Shown here: positions 38,432 through 47,857 of the stretch, in pieces
Numbering within the stretch: position 1 is the stretch's first letter
Layout: the number at the start of each line of letters is the position of its first letter
Program-made: the position numbers and the translations under genes
Assembly: GCA_029960065.1 (NCBI GenBank)
Contig: JASCOF010000004.1
Coordinates: forward strand, 124,001-188,000
DNA length: 64,000 nt
Source of the DNA: Flavobacteriaceae bacterium PS02336
Lineage (GTDB): Bacteria > Bacteroidota > Bacteroidia > Flavobacteriales > Flavobacteriaceae
Reading direction: 5' to 3'
Notes under the pieces: generated by a model
Database searches by the model: none
Told to the model about the DNA's origin: nothing
The model's input: only the letters and a program-made list of their open reading frames with translations

Positions 38432-39330
38432 TGAAAAAGTTTTTAACCTATATATTTAAAATTTTTCTTTTAATCCTATTGATTGCAGTTCTTTTAGATG
38501 GATTTTATACTTACGTGTTTACGCAGTCAAAAAATAGAGGAAAAATAGAAACAGTTGTAAACTCTAAAAAGCAAAAATACGATATTGTTATTTTAGGTTC
38601 TTCACGTGCCAACAATCATTTTGTGTCACAGATGTTTGAAGACAAAGGATTAAAAACCTTTAATTACGGAATGAGCGGAGGGCATTTGTTTGAAGCTTCA
38701 TTAATGTTGAAATTAATGATTGAAAGAAAATATGAAATCAAAAATGTAATTCTTGAAGCCGATTTAAATCTTTCAAATGATCAAGAATCTGAAGGTGTTG
38801 CAGCAAAATTTTTGCCTTACATTCATTGTTCAGAAGTTATCAAGGATCACTTTTCTAAAGAAAAAAACTTTAAAGAATTGTATTATATACCTTTTTACAG
38901 ATATATAAAATTTGATTCTAAAATTGGCTTTCGTGAAATTTATCAAATAAGTAAAGGCGAGAAAACAAATGCATTAGATAATTTAGGATTCTATCCGTTG
39001 GAGAAACATAAAAACGGCAATATGAAAAACAATATTGTCAATTTAAATCCACTGCCTCATAATAAATACTATGAAGAAATTAAAAGTATTTGTAAAAAGA
39101 ATAAAATCAATTTTATTGCAGTAATGACACCGATGTGTGAAAATGTAGTTGGAATGAATTATTTCGATAAAGTAAAAAAAGACTATCCGGAAATTCATAA
39201 CTATGAAAATGTAGTGGTTGAGAATAAATATTTTTCTTCATGTGGACACATGACTAAGGAAGGCGCAAAGTTGTTTACGGAGAAGATTCTAGAAGACTTT
39301 TTTTTAAAACCTAAACAAAATGCATATTAA
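38431..39330 (+). CDS. SGNH-hydrolase-like polysaccharide O-acyltransferase partner
   Basis: This 299-residue protein has an N-terminal signal-anchor helix (about residues 4-25), then a periplasmic SGNH-like domain. The nucleophile block is VILGSSRANNHF with Gly56-Ser57-Ser58, and the C-terminal block is SSCGHMTKEGAKLF. The position three before the histidine, usually aspartate, is serine here. It overlaps the MBOAT at 36998 by one base, so that MBOAT probably hands it acetyl groups for the polysaccharide. Its 3' third is almost identical to the next gene. Confidence 0.82.
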   Translation: MKKFLTYIFKIFLLILLIAVLLDGFYTYVFTQSKNRGKIETVVNSKKQKYDIVILGSSRANNHFVSQMFEDKGLKTFNYGMSGGHLFEASLMLKLMIERKYEIKNVILEADLNLSNDQESEGVAAKFLPYIHCSEVIKDHFSKEKNFKELYYIPFYRYIKFDSKIGFREIYQISKGEKTNALDNLGFYPLEKHKNGNMKNNIVNLNPLPHNKYYEEIKSICKKNKINFIAVMTPMCENVVGMNYFDKVKKDYPEIHNYENVVVENKYFSSCGHMTKEGAKLFTEKILEDFFLKPKQNAY

Positions 39331-40103
39331 AATTCGTGTATTTTATTTGATATATATACTTTGAATTTCTAAGTTTTACTCTCGTTTCCCTTTAAAATGA
39401 AAAAATTTCTATTTTATTTACTTAAAGTTTTTCTTATAATAATTATAAGTGCAATAATTTTAGATTTTGTATATACAGCCGTTTATTTACAAGGAAGAAA
39501 CAGAAATAAAATTGATCAGATACATAATTTAAAAGATGAGAACTATGATGTCGTAATTTTAGGTTCATCTAGGGCAAACAACCATTTTGTATCAGAAATG
39601 TTTCACAAAAAAGGATTGAAAACTTTTAACTATGGCATAAGTGGTTCAAGTCTTTTTGAAGCATCTTTGATTTTAAAATTAATGATAGAAAGAAAATTTG
39701 TTATCAAAAATTTAATACTTGATGCAGATTTAAATCTTAGAACTGACAGGCAATCAAGAAGTGCAACCTCAATGTTTTTACCTTATATACACACTTCAGA
39801 AATTACCAAAGAACATTTTAGAGCGCAGAATGATTTTAACGAAATTTATTATATACCATTTTACAGGTATATGAAATATGAAACTCGTATAGGATTTAGA
39901 GAAATGTTTATGAACGTAATCCACAAAAAAACAAGTGATATAGATAATCTAGGTTACGCAAAGTTGGACGGAGTTGAAGATGGAAATATGGAAAGTGATA
40001 TTTCTTCTTTTAAACCGCTATTGCATAATAAATATTATGAAGAAATTAAAAGTATTTGTAAAAAGAATAAAATCAATTTTATTGCAGTAATGACACCGAT
40101 GTG
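39070..40103 (+). repeat. Near-identical 3' blocks in the two SGNH genes
   Basis: Bases 39070-39137 are identical to 40036-40103 (68 bases), inside a region of about 200 bases with only scattered silent or conservative changes. The 5' two thirds of the same genes are much less alike. The pattern fits gene conversion or a duplication followed by uneven divergence. Confidence 0.85.
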
Positions 40104-40278
40104 CGAAAATGTTGTTGGAATGAATTATTTTGATAAAGTTAAAAAAGCATATCCTGAAATTTACAATTATGAAAATGCCGTAGTTGAAAATAAATACTTT
40201 TCTTCTTGCGGTCATATGAACGATTCGGGAGCAAGAATTTTCACAGCAAAAATTATCAAAGATTTTTTTAGTAAATAA
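39397..40278 (+). CDS. SGNH-hydrolase-like polysaccharide O-acyltransferase partner, second intact copy
   Basis: This 293-residue paralogue of the gene at 38431 has the same N-terminal anchor, VILGSSRANNHF and SSCGHMNDSGARIF. It has no MBOAT gene directly in front of it; the 66-base spacer shows only near-matches to a promoter. The N-terminal two thirds diverge from the neighbour while the region coding HNKYYEEIKSICKK and onward is nearly the same. It may share the MBOAT at 36998 or use a different one. Confidence 0.82.
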   Translation: MKKFLFYLLKVFLIIIISAIILDFVYTAVYLQGRNRNKIDQIHNLKDENYDVVILGSSRANNHFVSEMFHKKGLKTFNYGISGSSLFEASLILKLMIERKFVIKNLILDADLNLRTDRQSRSATSMFLPYIHTSEITKEHFRAQNDFNEIYYIPFYRYMKYETRIGFREMFMNVIHKKTSDIDNLGYAKLDGVEDGNMESDISSFKPLLHNKYYEEIKSICKKNKINFIAVMTPMCENVVGMNYFDKVKKAYPEIYNYENAVVENKYFSSCGHMNDSGARIFTAKIIKDFFSK

Positions 40279-40293
40279 ATAGAAAAAAGATTA

Positions 40294-41619
40294 ATGATAA
40301 CATTTAGTAAAATAGGAAAAAAAGGAAATTTAGGAAATCAGCTTTTTCAAATTGCTTCTACTATAGGATTAGCAGACAAAAATAATCATGATTTTGCTTT
40401 TTTGGAATGGAAGTATCAAAACTCTTTCAAAAATAAATTACCACTCCTATCTTCTGACCTTTCATCTTTTAAAGAGATAGAAGAGCAAGAATATCATTGT
40501 CATGAGTGGGATTTTGTAGATGATAATTATGATATAAATGGCTGGCTTCAAACTGAAAAATATTTCAACAAAGAACATACCAAACATTATTTTGAGTTTT
40601 CAGATTCATTAATTGATAAAATTACTCATTTGTATGCTAAAGCTTTTCAAAAGCATACTATTTTAATCTCAATTAGAAGAGGGGATTTTGTAGATCACGA
40701 AGATTATTTTCAGACTTCAATAAAATATTATCTTAATAGTTTAGCAACATTTTTTCCAGATTGGAAATCTTGTAATCTTATTATTTTGAGTGATGATATT
40801 AAGTATTGTAAATATCATTTTTCATTTTTAGAAAATGCTTTTTTTGGAGATGGATTAAATGAAGTCGAACAGCTTTGTTTAGGAACAATGTGTGATGATT
40901 TTATTATAAGTAATTCTACATTTTCGTGGTGGTCGGCTTGGCTGGGAGAAAAAAAGAATTCAAAAATTATAAGACCATTTAAAAATTTTGATGGACAAAA
41001 AAGCCAAGAATCAGATGACAGAGATTATTATCCAGAAAGATGGATAAAATACAATCATTTGGAGCAAAAAATTGAAATGGAAGATTTGGTATTTATCATC
41101 AATGAAAAAAAAAATGCAGAAGAATTAAAAGCATATCTGTCTAATTATTTTGATGCAGAATTTGTTTTAAACGAGAATAATTCTCAATCTCAAAAGAATA
41201 GCTATGTGATCAATAAAGACTTTTTTTTACCTCCTATTTTAGTATATTTCTCTTATTTGCAATTAAAAAAATTAGATGTCAATTTTGTAATAAATAATGC
41301 AGTTAAAGTTTTTCATGTTTCTAAAAAGATGAATTATACTGAATTTAAATTACAGATGGATTTCGGTTTTTTCTCAAAAATATTTTCATTTACAAAAGGT
41401 AGAAAACAGTCTGAAAAATGTAAAAAAGAAATTTATTTAAAACTAAATAAAAAGTTTAATTCAGCTGAAACTTTTATTGAGGATGACTATGTAATTGATT
41501 TCTCTGCTGGTAAATTTCTAAATATGGGAGGTTACAAATTCAGTTTTGAAAGATTCCTAAAAACGATAGAAATTCAGTTGAAACGAAGTATCAAGAAAAT
41601 ATTGAAGATCAAAAAATGA
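40294..41619 (+). CDS. GT11-type alpha-1,2-fucosyltransferase with C-terminal extension
   Basis: Residues 1 to about 265 match GT11: KKGNLGNQLFQIASTIGLA at the start, ILISIRRGDFVDHED (the HxRRxD-like GDP-fucose motif), and FIISNSTFSWWSAWLGE. This family transfers L-fucose from GDP-L-fucose, which gmd and fcl in this window provide. Residues about 270-441 form an extra, lysine-rich domain of no family I recognise (MEDLVFIINEKKNAEELKAY onward). Most GT11 proteins stop near 290-300 residues, so this is a fusion or a new subfamily. It overlaps the next gene by 4 bases. Confidence 0.85.
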   Translation: MITFSKIGKKGNLGNQLFQIASTIGLADKNNHDFAFLEWKYQNSFKNKLPLLSSDLSSFKEIEEQEYHCHEWDFVDDNYDINGWLQTEKYFNKEHTKHYFEFSDSLIDKITHLYAKAFQKHTILISIRRGDFVDHEDYFQTSIKYYLNSLATFFPDWKSCNLIILSDDIKYCKYHFSFLENAFFGDGLNEVEQLCLGTMCDDFIISNSTFSWWSAWLGEKKNSKIIRPFKNFDGQKSQESDDRDYYPERWIKYNHLEQKIEMEDLVFIINEKKNAEELKAYLSNYFDAEFVLNENNSQSQKNSYVINKDFFLPPILVYFSYLQLKKLDVNFVINNAVKVFHVSKKMNYTEFKLQMDFGFFSKIFSFTKGRKQSEKCKKEIYLKLNKKFNSAETFIEDDYVIDFSAGKFLNMGGYKFSFERFLKTIEIQLKRSIKKILKIKK

Positions 41620-42785
41620 CAACAAATTTACATGTCGGTTTTATAGTATCACATTATCCTCATCATGCTTTTGGACATGATGGTGGAATAGGTACCAGTG
41701 TCTACACTTTGGTTGAAAAACTTAGAAAATCGAATGTGCAGGTTTCTGTTTTTGTATACGGGCAAAGACAAAATTTTATTGTGGAAGAAGAAAATGTCAC
41801 TCTATATAGTTTAGAAAATAGAAAAGGTAAATTTTTTAATTTTTATTTTAATAGAAAAAAAATCGAAAAGTTTATTAACGAAACGATTATCAGCAAAAAA
41901 ATTGATCTTATTGAGGCACCAGATTGGACTGGAATTACCGCATTAATGCATTTTTTGGTTCCCTTAATAATTCGTTTTCATGGAAGTGATACTTATTTCT
42001 GTCATTTGGAAAATAGAAAACAAAAACTTAAAAATTTTTGGTTTGAAAAACTGGCTATAAACGAGGCAGAAGCATTTATTGCTCCAACAAAATTTGCGGG
42101 AGAAATTTCAAAACAGCTTTTTAATATAAATAGAAAAGAAATTCGAAATATTTATTCTGGTTTGAATCTACAAAATTTTGAAAATGAAACGCCTCAGGAG
42201 TTTGAAAAAGATTTGATATTATATGCTGGAACTTTAATTAGAAAAAAGGGAGTTTTGGAGCTTCCTGAAATTTTTAATAAAGTACGTCAGGATTTTCCAA
42301 ATGCTAAATTGGTTTTAATTGGAGGAGATGCACCTGATCTAAAAACAAATTCAAAATCAACTTGGGAATTATTAAAAGGTGCTTTTACAGAAGATGATTT
42401 GCAGAATGTAAGCTATTTGGGAAAAATTCCATACAGTGAAATTCAAAATTACATTAAAAAAGCAAATGTTTGCGTGTTTCCAACCTTTGCAGAAACATTC
42501 GGTATGGTAACAATCGAATCGATGGCGATGAAAAAAGCCGTTGTTAATAGTAATATTGGATGGTCGCAAGAATTGATTATTGATGAAGAAAGTGGTTTTT
42601 TGGTTCATCCCTTAAATCATGATTTGTATTCAGTAAGAATTAAACAGATTTTAAATGATAATCTTTTTGCACAGAGAATGGGTGAATCTGCGAGATTGCG
42701 AGTTGAAGAGAAATTTGATATTAACAAGTTAGTCTTAGAAAATATAAATTTCTATGAAAGTATTATAAATCTAAAAAAGCAATAA
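41616..42785 (+). CDS. Glycosyltransferase family 4
   Basis: This 389-residue GT-B enzyme begins VGFIVSHYPHHAFGHDGGIG, the glycine-rich start of GT4 proteins, followed by IRFHGSDTYF. The donor domain reads LILYAGTLIRKKGVLELP, LVLIGGDAP and TFAETFGMVTIESMAMKKA with EX7E. It is coupled to the fucosyltransferase upstream by a 4-base overlap, so the two likely act on neighbouring linkages. Confidence 0.9.
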   Translation: MTTNLHVGFIVSHYPHHAFGHDGGIGTSVYTLVEKLRKSNVQVSVFVYGQRQNFIVEEENVTLYSLENRKGKFFNFYFNRKKIEKFINETIISKKIDLIEAPDWTGITALMHFLVPLIIRFHGSDTYFCHLENRKQKLKNFWFEKLAINEAEAFIAPTKFAGEISKQLFNINRKEIRNIYSGLNLQNFENETPQEFEKDLILYAGTLIRKKGVLELPEIFNKVRQDFPNAKLVLIGGDAPDLKTNSKSTWELLKGAFTEDDLQNVSYLGKIPYSEIQNYIKKANVCVFPTFAETFGMVTIESMAMKKAVVNSNIGWSQELIIDEESGFLVHPLNHDLYSVRIKQILNDNLFAQRMGESARLRVEEKFDINKLVLENINFYESIINLKKQ

Positions 42786-42786
42786 A

Positions 42787-44319
42787 GTGATAATTGTTTA
42801 TCATCAAAATAATAAGGTAGTTGAGGTAGTTTTTGAAGAGGAAAATATTCCATTTTCTTCCAAAAGTATTGCATTTAATTTATTTGAAATAGCTCAGAAA
42901 TACCCTGAAGAGCTTATAATCTGGTGCCGATTAGATTTAAAATCAAATTTGAACACAGTAAAATTTCAAGAAATTTTTCATCAAAAAAAAATAGCAGCAT
43001 CTTATAACTTATCAGATTTTCCTTTTTTGCCTGAAACGATAGGATATGTTGATGAAGCATTGTTTTTGAATGTCAAAAAAGATATTACTTATCCAACCTG
43101 GCAGATGAGCGGAGATGTTGGCGGAATTCATGCAGAAGTTCTAAATGCTCTAAAAAATCATATCAATATAGATTCAGATTTTGACTATTTTTTGCATTCA
43201 ATGGGGAAATTAGCATCATTGGCGGGGCTTTTATGTTATTCAGAACCCATGCTAATTCATGATATTTCAAAAAATATAAAGAGAAGAAAAGGAAATGATT
43301 TTTGGGTATTTCGTTTTGTAAAACAACATTATAGAACTCGTTGGGTTTTCTTACTGTTTTTAAATTTATTAATCTACGAAAAGAAATTTTCAATCTTTCC
43401 TTTTTTATCAAGTTTTGGTTTTAGAAAAAGAAAATTGAATGAAGATTTATTAGACAATATTAAAGTTCAATCTTCAAGAAAAGTAATTGAGAGAAAGACT
43501 ATAGATGTAATTATTCCAACAATTGGCAGAAAAAAATATCTTTATGATGTGCTGAAAGATTTATCTCTGCAGACTCACTTACCAGAAAATGTTATTATAA
43601 TTGAGCAAAATCCTAATTTAAATAGTGTTTCTGAACTGGATTATTTAACAAATGAAAGCTGGCCTTTTAATATAAAACATACTTTTACACACCAAGCAGG
43701 AGCTTGCAATGCAAGAAATTTAGCTTTGGCTGAAGTAACAAGTGAATGGGTTTTCTTAAATGATGATGACAATAGATTTGAAGCAGAATTAATAGAGAAA
43801 ACATTCGAAAGTATTAGTCAGTATGGTTGTTTGGCAGTTTTGACATTTTACCCTGTGGCGGGGCAGAAATTGGTAGAAAGAAAAATTTGTCAAGCTTCTA
43901 TTTTTGGATCAGGTAATAGTTTCATTAAGGCAACTGCATTAGAAAAAGTTAAGTTTAATAAGAGCTTAGAATTTGGTTATGGAGAAGATACTGAATTTGG
44001 ATTACAGCTTCGCAATAATGGTTTTGATGTGATTTATTTTCCAAATCTTATGATCAATCATTTACGAGCACCCATAGGAGGATTTAGAACGAAGCCTATT
44101 TTAGCATGGAAAGATGAGGTAATACAGCCAAAACCATCTCCAACTATAATGTTTCTAAAATTAAATAACTTTACCCTACAGCAATTATTAGGTTATAAAA
44201 CAGTACTCTTTTTCAAGTTTTATAAAATACAAAGTATTAAAAACCCAATCAAATATTTTTTTAATTTTCAGAAACAATGGAAAGCAAGCATCCTTTGGGC
44301 TGAAAAATTGAAAGGGTAA
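42787..44319 (+). CDS. Family 2 glycosyltransferase with long N-terminal domain
   Basis: This 510-residue protein starts at GTG 42787. Residues 1 to about 230 form a domain I do not recognise (KYPEELIIWCRLDLKSNLN, PTWQMSGDVGGIHAEVLNAL). From about residue 237 a GT2 domain follows: IDVIIPTIGRKKYLYDVLK, QAGACNARNLALAE, WVFLNDDDNRFE and EFGYGEDTEFGLQLRNNG. The N-terminal part might be an acceptor-binding module or a second, degenerate catalytic domain. It lies one base after the GT4 gene at 41616. Confidence 0.78.
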   Translation: MIIVYHQNNKVVEVVFEEENIPFSSKSIAFNLFEIAQKYPEELIIWCRLDLKSNLNTVKFQEIFHQKKIAASYNLSDFPFLPETIGYVDEALFLNVKKDITYPTWQMSGDVGGIHAEVLNALKNHINIDSDFDYFLHSMGKLASLAGLLCYSEPMLIHDISKNIKRRKGNDFWVFRFVKQHYRTRWVFLLFLNLLIYEKKFSIFPFLSSFGFRKRKLNEDLLDNIKVQSSRKVIERKTIDVIIPTIGRKKYLYDVLKDLSLQTHLPENVIIIEQNPNLNSVSELDYLTNESWPFNIKHTFTHQAGACNARNLALAEVTSEWVFLNDDDNRFEAELIEKTFESISQYGCLAVLTFYPVAGQKLVERKICQASIFGSGNSFIKATALEKVKFNKSLEFGYGEDTEFGLQLRNNGFDVIYFPNLMINHLRAPIGGFRTKPILAWKDEVIQPKPSPTIMFLKLNNFTLQQLLGYKTVLFFKFYKIQSIKNPIKYFFNFQKQWKASILWAEKLKG

Positions 44320-44337
44320 TTTTTATTTAAACAAAAA

Positions 44338-45957
44338 ATGATAAAGTATATTTACATTATTGTAAATTCAGTGGAACAGGATTACATTTTTGATTTAGAT
44401 CAAAAATATAAAACAGTAATTGATGTAACTAATATAGATTTGTCAAAAGTTAATTCTTTCGACATCAAAATCGTATTTAAAGACTCAATTGAGGAATTTA
44501 GAAATCACGATTATACTTGGGTTAATTGTAAAGAAGATAGGATTGCCAATGAATTTTGCCCTAAAATTCTAAAACTGAAAAACGGACAACTGGTCCAATC
44601 CAACATTAATGCTGGAATATGGGAAATTAATAAAAAAAATAAAAACGTTCTATTATGGCGCTTTAATCCTGAAGATGCAGAGTCTATTACTAGTTACACT
44701 GATCAAGAAAACAAGAAGAAGATAACAGCTTCTAAAAAAAAGTTTGATTTTTCAGAAAATCCTACGCTTTTATTTCCACAAAATTATGCCATAGAATTTA
44801 GCCGGTCAAAATATCCGTTCACGGCAATTACATGTTTTACAGATCATTGTGATTTTGATTCGGCGGAAAACTTAGAAATGCAAAGAGAATTTTTTAAAGA
44901 AAACTCTATTAAAGTTACCAAAGGTTTTTTTCTTAATCATTTTTCAAAACGTGCCGAAAATGCATCATTTGAGAATGATAAAGATGAACTAATCAAATGG
45001 AAACTGGATGGACACGAATTATGTTACCATTCATTATCTCAATCTATAAAAACAGAAAAACAGAGTTATGAAGATTTTATTCACTTCACTCCGCCAATAG
45101 ACGACTTAAAAGTTTGGATAGATCATGGATTTCAGCCTTATAATTTTTCTCTTTTAGAAAAGAATAATTTAAACCATCAGGAATATGAAAAAATTTTAAT
45201 TGAGAAAAAAATTAATGTTCTTTGGAATTATATAGATTCTGGTACAGCTACTAATGGTGTAATAAATCAATTGAATACAAAGCATTTTACTTTAAGAAGT
45301 TTTTTAAAGGGAAATAAAGATGTTGGCTTAGTAAAAAAGACGCAACTGATGATTAAAAATGTCATTTTTCATTTTTATAACGATGAAAACATAATTCTGA
45401 AATATAAAAATACTGCTGGAAATTTTAAAAAAGCTATCCTTCAGAGGAAGTTTAAATTTATTTTTCCTCTTTTTGGAGATTTTTTGAGCCTTGGTTTTTC
45501 TATTTTTTCAATAACGATATTTTGGCGCAAAGTAAAAAACAAACCTTACAAATTAGCAAAATATTCACCGCTTGTATTCAAACACATAGTTGCTGAGAAA
45601 GAGTTTTATATTTTTCAAACTTTAGAAATGCTGGATTTTAAAAAATCTTTATCAAAAAGCAATTTAGAAACTTTGATAAATGAAAAAGGGGTCTTTATAG
45701 CTCATACTTATTTTTCAGTTCCTATGGATTATCATATTGGGAGAATGTTTTTGAACCAGAATTTAATTGATAAGAATGTTGAAGAAAATTTTAATTTTTT
45801 AGGAAAGAAAATTTGTAACAACGAAATTTGGAATCCCACTCTTTCTGAATTAATTGAATATTGGCAAAAATTTGAAAAAATAGTTTTAGACATAAAACCA
45901 GATCAGAGTTTATTTCTGAAAATAGATACAGACTTAATAATAAGAGAAATATACTAA
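44338..45957 (+). CDS. Divergent polysaccharide-deacetylase-like protein
   Basis: This 539-residue protein is not one I can name confidently. TAITCFTDHCDFDSAENLEM at about residues 162-180 looks like the metal and catalytic aspartate motif of NodB/CE4 deacetylases, and DGHELCYHSLSQS like the HxxxH metal motif. VWIDHGFQPYNFS and VFIAHTYFSVPMDYHIGRM could be later motifs. The first 150 residues form a separate N-terminal domain. There is no signal peptide. Its place between a glycosyltransferase and a methyltransferase suggests sugar-precursor or lipid-linked-intermediate modification in the cytoplasm. Confidence 0.5.
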   Translation: MIKYIYIIVNSVEQDYIFDLDQKYKTVIDVTNIDLSKVNSFDIKIVFKDSIEEFRNHDYTWVNCKEDRIANEFCPKILKLKNGQLVQSNINAGIWEINKKNKNVLLWRFNPEDAESITSYTDQENKKKITASKKKFDFSENPTLLFPQNYAIEFSRSKYPFTAITCFTDHCDFDSAENLEMQREFFKENSIKVTKGFFLNHFSKRAENASFENDKDELIKWKLDGHELCYHSLSQSIKTEKQSYEDFIHFTPPIDDLKVWIDHGFQPYNFSLLEKNNLNHQEYEKILIEKKINVLWNYIDSGTATNGVINQLNTKHFTLRSFLKGNKDVGLVKKTQLMIKNVIFHFYNDENIILKYKNTAGNFKKAILQRKFKFIFPLFGDFLSLGFSIFSITIFWRKVKNKPYKLAKYSPLVFKHIVAEKEFYIFQTLEMLDFKKSLSKSNLETLINEKGVFIAHTYFSVPMDYHIGRMFLNQNLIDKNVEENFNFLGKKICNNEIWNPTLSELIEYWQKFEKIVLDIKPDQSLFLKIDTDLIIREIY

Positions 45958-46827
45958 ATGAATCACAAAATAAAAACAGTATTGTTTAAATCACTGGCAT
46001 TACTGCCAAATAAACTTGATGATTATTGCTATCACAAAATACAAAGTCTTTTTGATAAATCAAGTTTAGAAAGTCGTATAAAAAGTACTGAGTCTACATA
46101 TTTAAGACTTTCAAAAGTACTGACAGATCTAAAAATTGATTTAAAAGATAAAAATGTATTTGAATTAGGATCGGGCTGGTTTCCTGCAATGCCTTATTTC
46201 TTTAAATACAAGCTAACAGTAAAAAAGGTAATTACGGTTGATATTAATGAACATTTTACAAGAAAAACAGTTCTTAAATTAAATAACTTGTTCTCAAACC
46301 TGTACGCTATTAATGTAAGAAGTAGTAAGGAAAATAAATATGAACTTCCAGAAGGAATTGAATATTTTCCTAGAGCGAATGTTTTAAACAGTAACTTGCC
46401 AGATGTACAAATGTTTTTTTCGCGATATGTTTTATCTCATATGAGCAAAGAAGATGTTGATGATCTGCACAAAAAATTGAAAAAAGAACTTAAAAAAGAC
46501 TCCTATATAATTCATTTTATTTCACCAAGTGATTTAAGGCAACACAACGACAGTAATTTGTCAATGCAGGATTTTTTAAAATATAGTGAAAGTGAATGGG
46601 AAAAAATTCACACCAAATTTGATTATCATAACCGATTAAGATTGCCTCAGTTTTTAGAAATCTTTAAAAAATACGATTTAGAAGTACTGCATTTAGAATA
46701 TGAAAGTTTACAGAAAAACACAAAAAAGTACGATTTGTTTAAAGAAATAAAACTTCATGAAAATTTTATTAATTACACAGATGACGAGCTTACCGCAGGT
46801 AATATTTTAGTAGTTTTAAAAGTATAA
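45958..46827 (+). CDS. SAM-dependent methyltransferase-like protein
   Basis: This 289-residue protein contains DKNVFELGSGWFPAMPYFFK, motif I of class I methyltransferases, with KKVITVDINEHFTRKTV as the ribose-binding acid after the second strand. FFSRYVLSHMSKEDVDDLHK resembles the motif of UbiE/type-11 methyltransferases, and IHFISPSDLRQHND follows. It directly abuts the deacetylase-like gene. It probably methylates a sugar hydroxyl or a carboxylate; the substrate is unknown. Confidence 0.72.
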   Translation: MNHKIKTVLFKSLALLPNKLDDYCYHKIQSLFDKSSLESRIKSTESTYLRLSKVLTDLKIDLKDKNVFELGSGWFPAMPYFFKYKLTVKKVITVDINEHFTRKTVLKLNNLFSNLYAINVRSSKENKYELPEGIEYFPRANVLNSNLPDVQMFFSRYVLSHMSKEDVDDLHKKLKKELKKDSYIIHFISPSDLRQHNDSNLSMQDFLKYSESEWEKIHTKFDYHNRLRLPQFLEIFKKYDLEVLHLEYESLQKNTKKYDLFKEIKLHENFINYTDDELTAGNILVVLKV

Positions 46828-46833
46828 ATAGTG

Positions 46834-47832
46834 ATGCATTTTTCAGTAATTATTTGTACTTATATGCGCCCTGAATCGGTATTGCAGTTGCTGCAATCCA
46901 TTCAGAAACAATCTTTATATCCGAATGAAATTTTAATTGTTGACGGTTCGATAAATAATAATACAGATCTTATTTTAAAAGAAAACAACTTTAAACAACT
47001 TAAATACTTTAAAGTCTCTGATGATAATAGGGGATTAACTAAACAACGTAATTTTGGTATTTCAAAAATTGCATCAGATTCAGAGGTGGTTTGTTTTTTG
47101 GATGATGATACAATTTTAGAACTTGATTATTTTGCAGAAATTATCAAGACATTTGAAGACAACGATGATGTTGGCGGTGTTGGCGGAGTGGCTATTAATG
47201 AAAACAAATGGAAGCTTCAGGATAAAAACCAATATTACAATTCCAAAAAGTTTTATTTGTTTGAAGGATATTTTTACAAGGAAGGTCTGAGAAATGTAGC
47301 TAGAAATTATTTAGGACTTGCATCTAATCTCGGACCGGGCAAAATGCCATTATATTCTCATGGAAGAACTTGCGGATTTCCGCTGACAGGAAAAATATAC
47401 GAAGTAGATTTGTTGATAGGAATGTCGATGGCATTTAGAAAAAACATTTTTGAAAAAATTAAATTTTCAAAATTCTTTGAAGGTTATGGCTTATATGAAG
47501 ATGCTGATTTTAGTCTACGCGCATTACAATTTGGTAAAAATGTAATTAATACCAATGCAAAATTGAGTCACTTTCATGATCCAGCAGGAAGACCAAATCT
47601 ATATAAATATGGAAAAATGGTGGTTCGGAATGGATGGTATGTTTGGAGAATAAAAAATCCGAAGCCAAATTTTAAAGATCGTTTCAATTGGAATGCAATT
47701 ACAGTTTTATTAACAATAATTCGATTTACTAACGCCCTAACTGAAAAAAACAAGAAGGCACCTATGAGCGAAGCGATTGGTAGAGCTATAGGTTGGTGGA
47801 GTTTGTTTTTAAATAAGCCACGCCAAGGATAG
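46834..47832 (+). CDS. Glycosyltransferase family 2
   Basis: This 332-residue GT-A enzyme begins FSVIICTYMRPESVLQLLQS and has ILIVDGSINNNTDLILK, NRGLTKQRNFGISKI, CFLDDDTILE and GYGLYEDADFSLRALQFG. The GTG three bases earlier (46831) is an alternative start; the ATG at 46834 is preferred. The C-terminal third has a short hydrophobic stretch (AITVLLTIIRFTNAL). Confidence 0.9.
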   Translation: MHFSVIICTYMRPESVLQLLQSIQKQSLYPNEILIVDGSINNNTDLILKENNFKQLKYFKVSDDNRGLTKQRNFGISKIASDSEVVCFLDDDTILELDYFAEIIKTFEDNDDVGGVGGVAINENKWKLQDKNQYYNSKKFYLFEGYFYKEGLRNVARNYLGLASNLGPGKMPLYSHGRTCGFPLTGKIYEVDLLIGMSMAFRKNIFEKIKFSKFFEGYGLYEDADFSLRALQFGKNVINTNAKLSHFHDPAGRPNLYKYGKMVVRNGWYVWRIKNPKPNFKDRFNWNAITVLLTIIRFTNALTEKNKKAPMSEAIGRAIGWWSLFLNKPRQG

Positions 47833-47857
47833 ATAATATTGATAAAAATTAATAATT

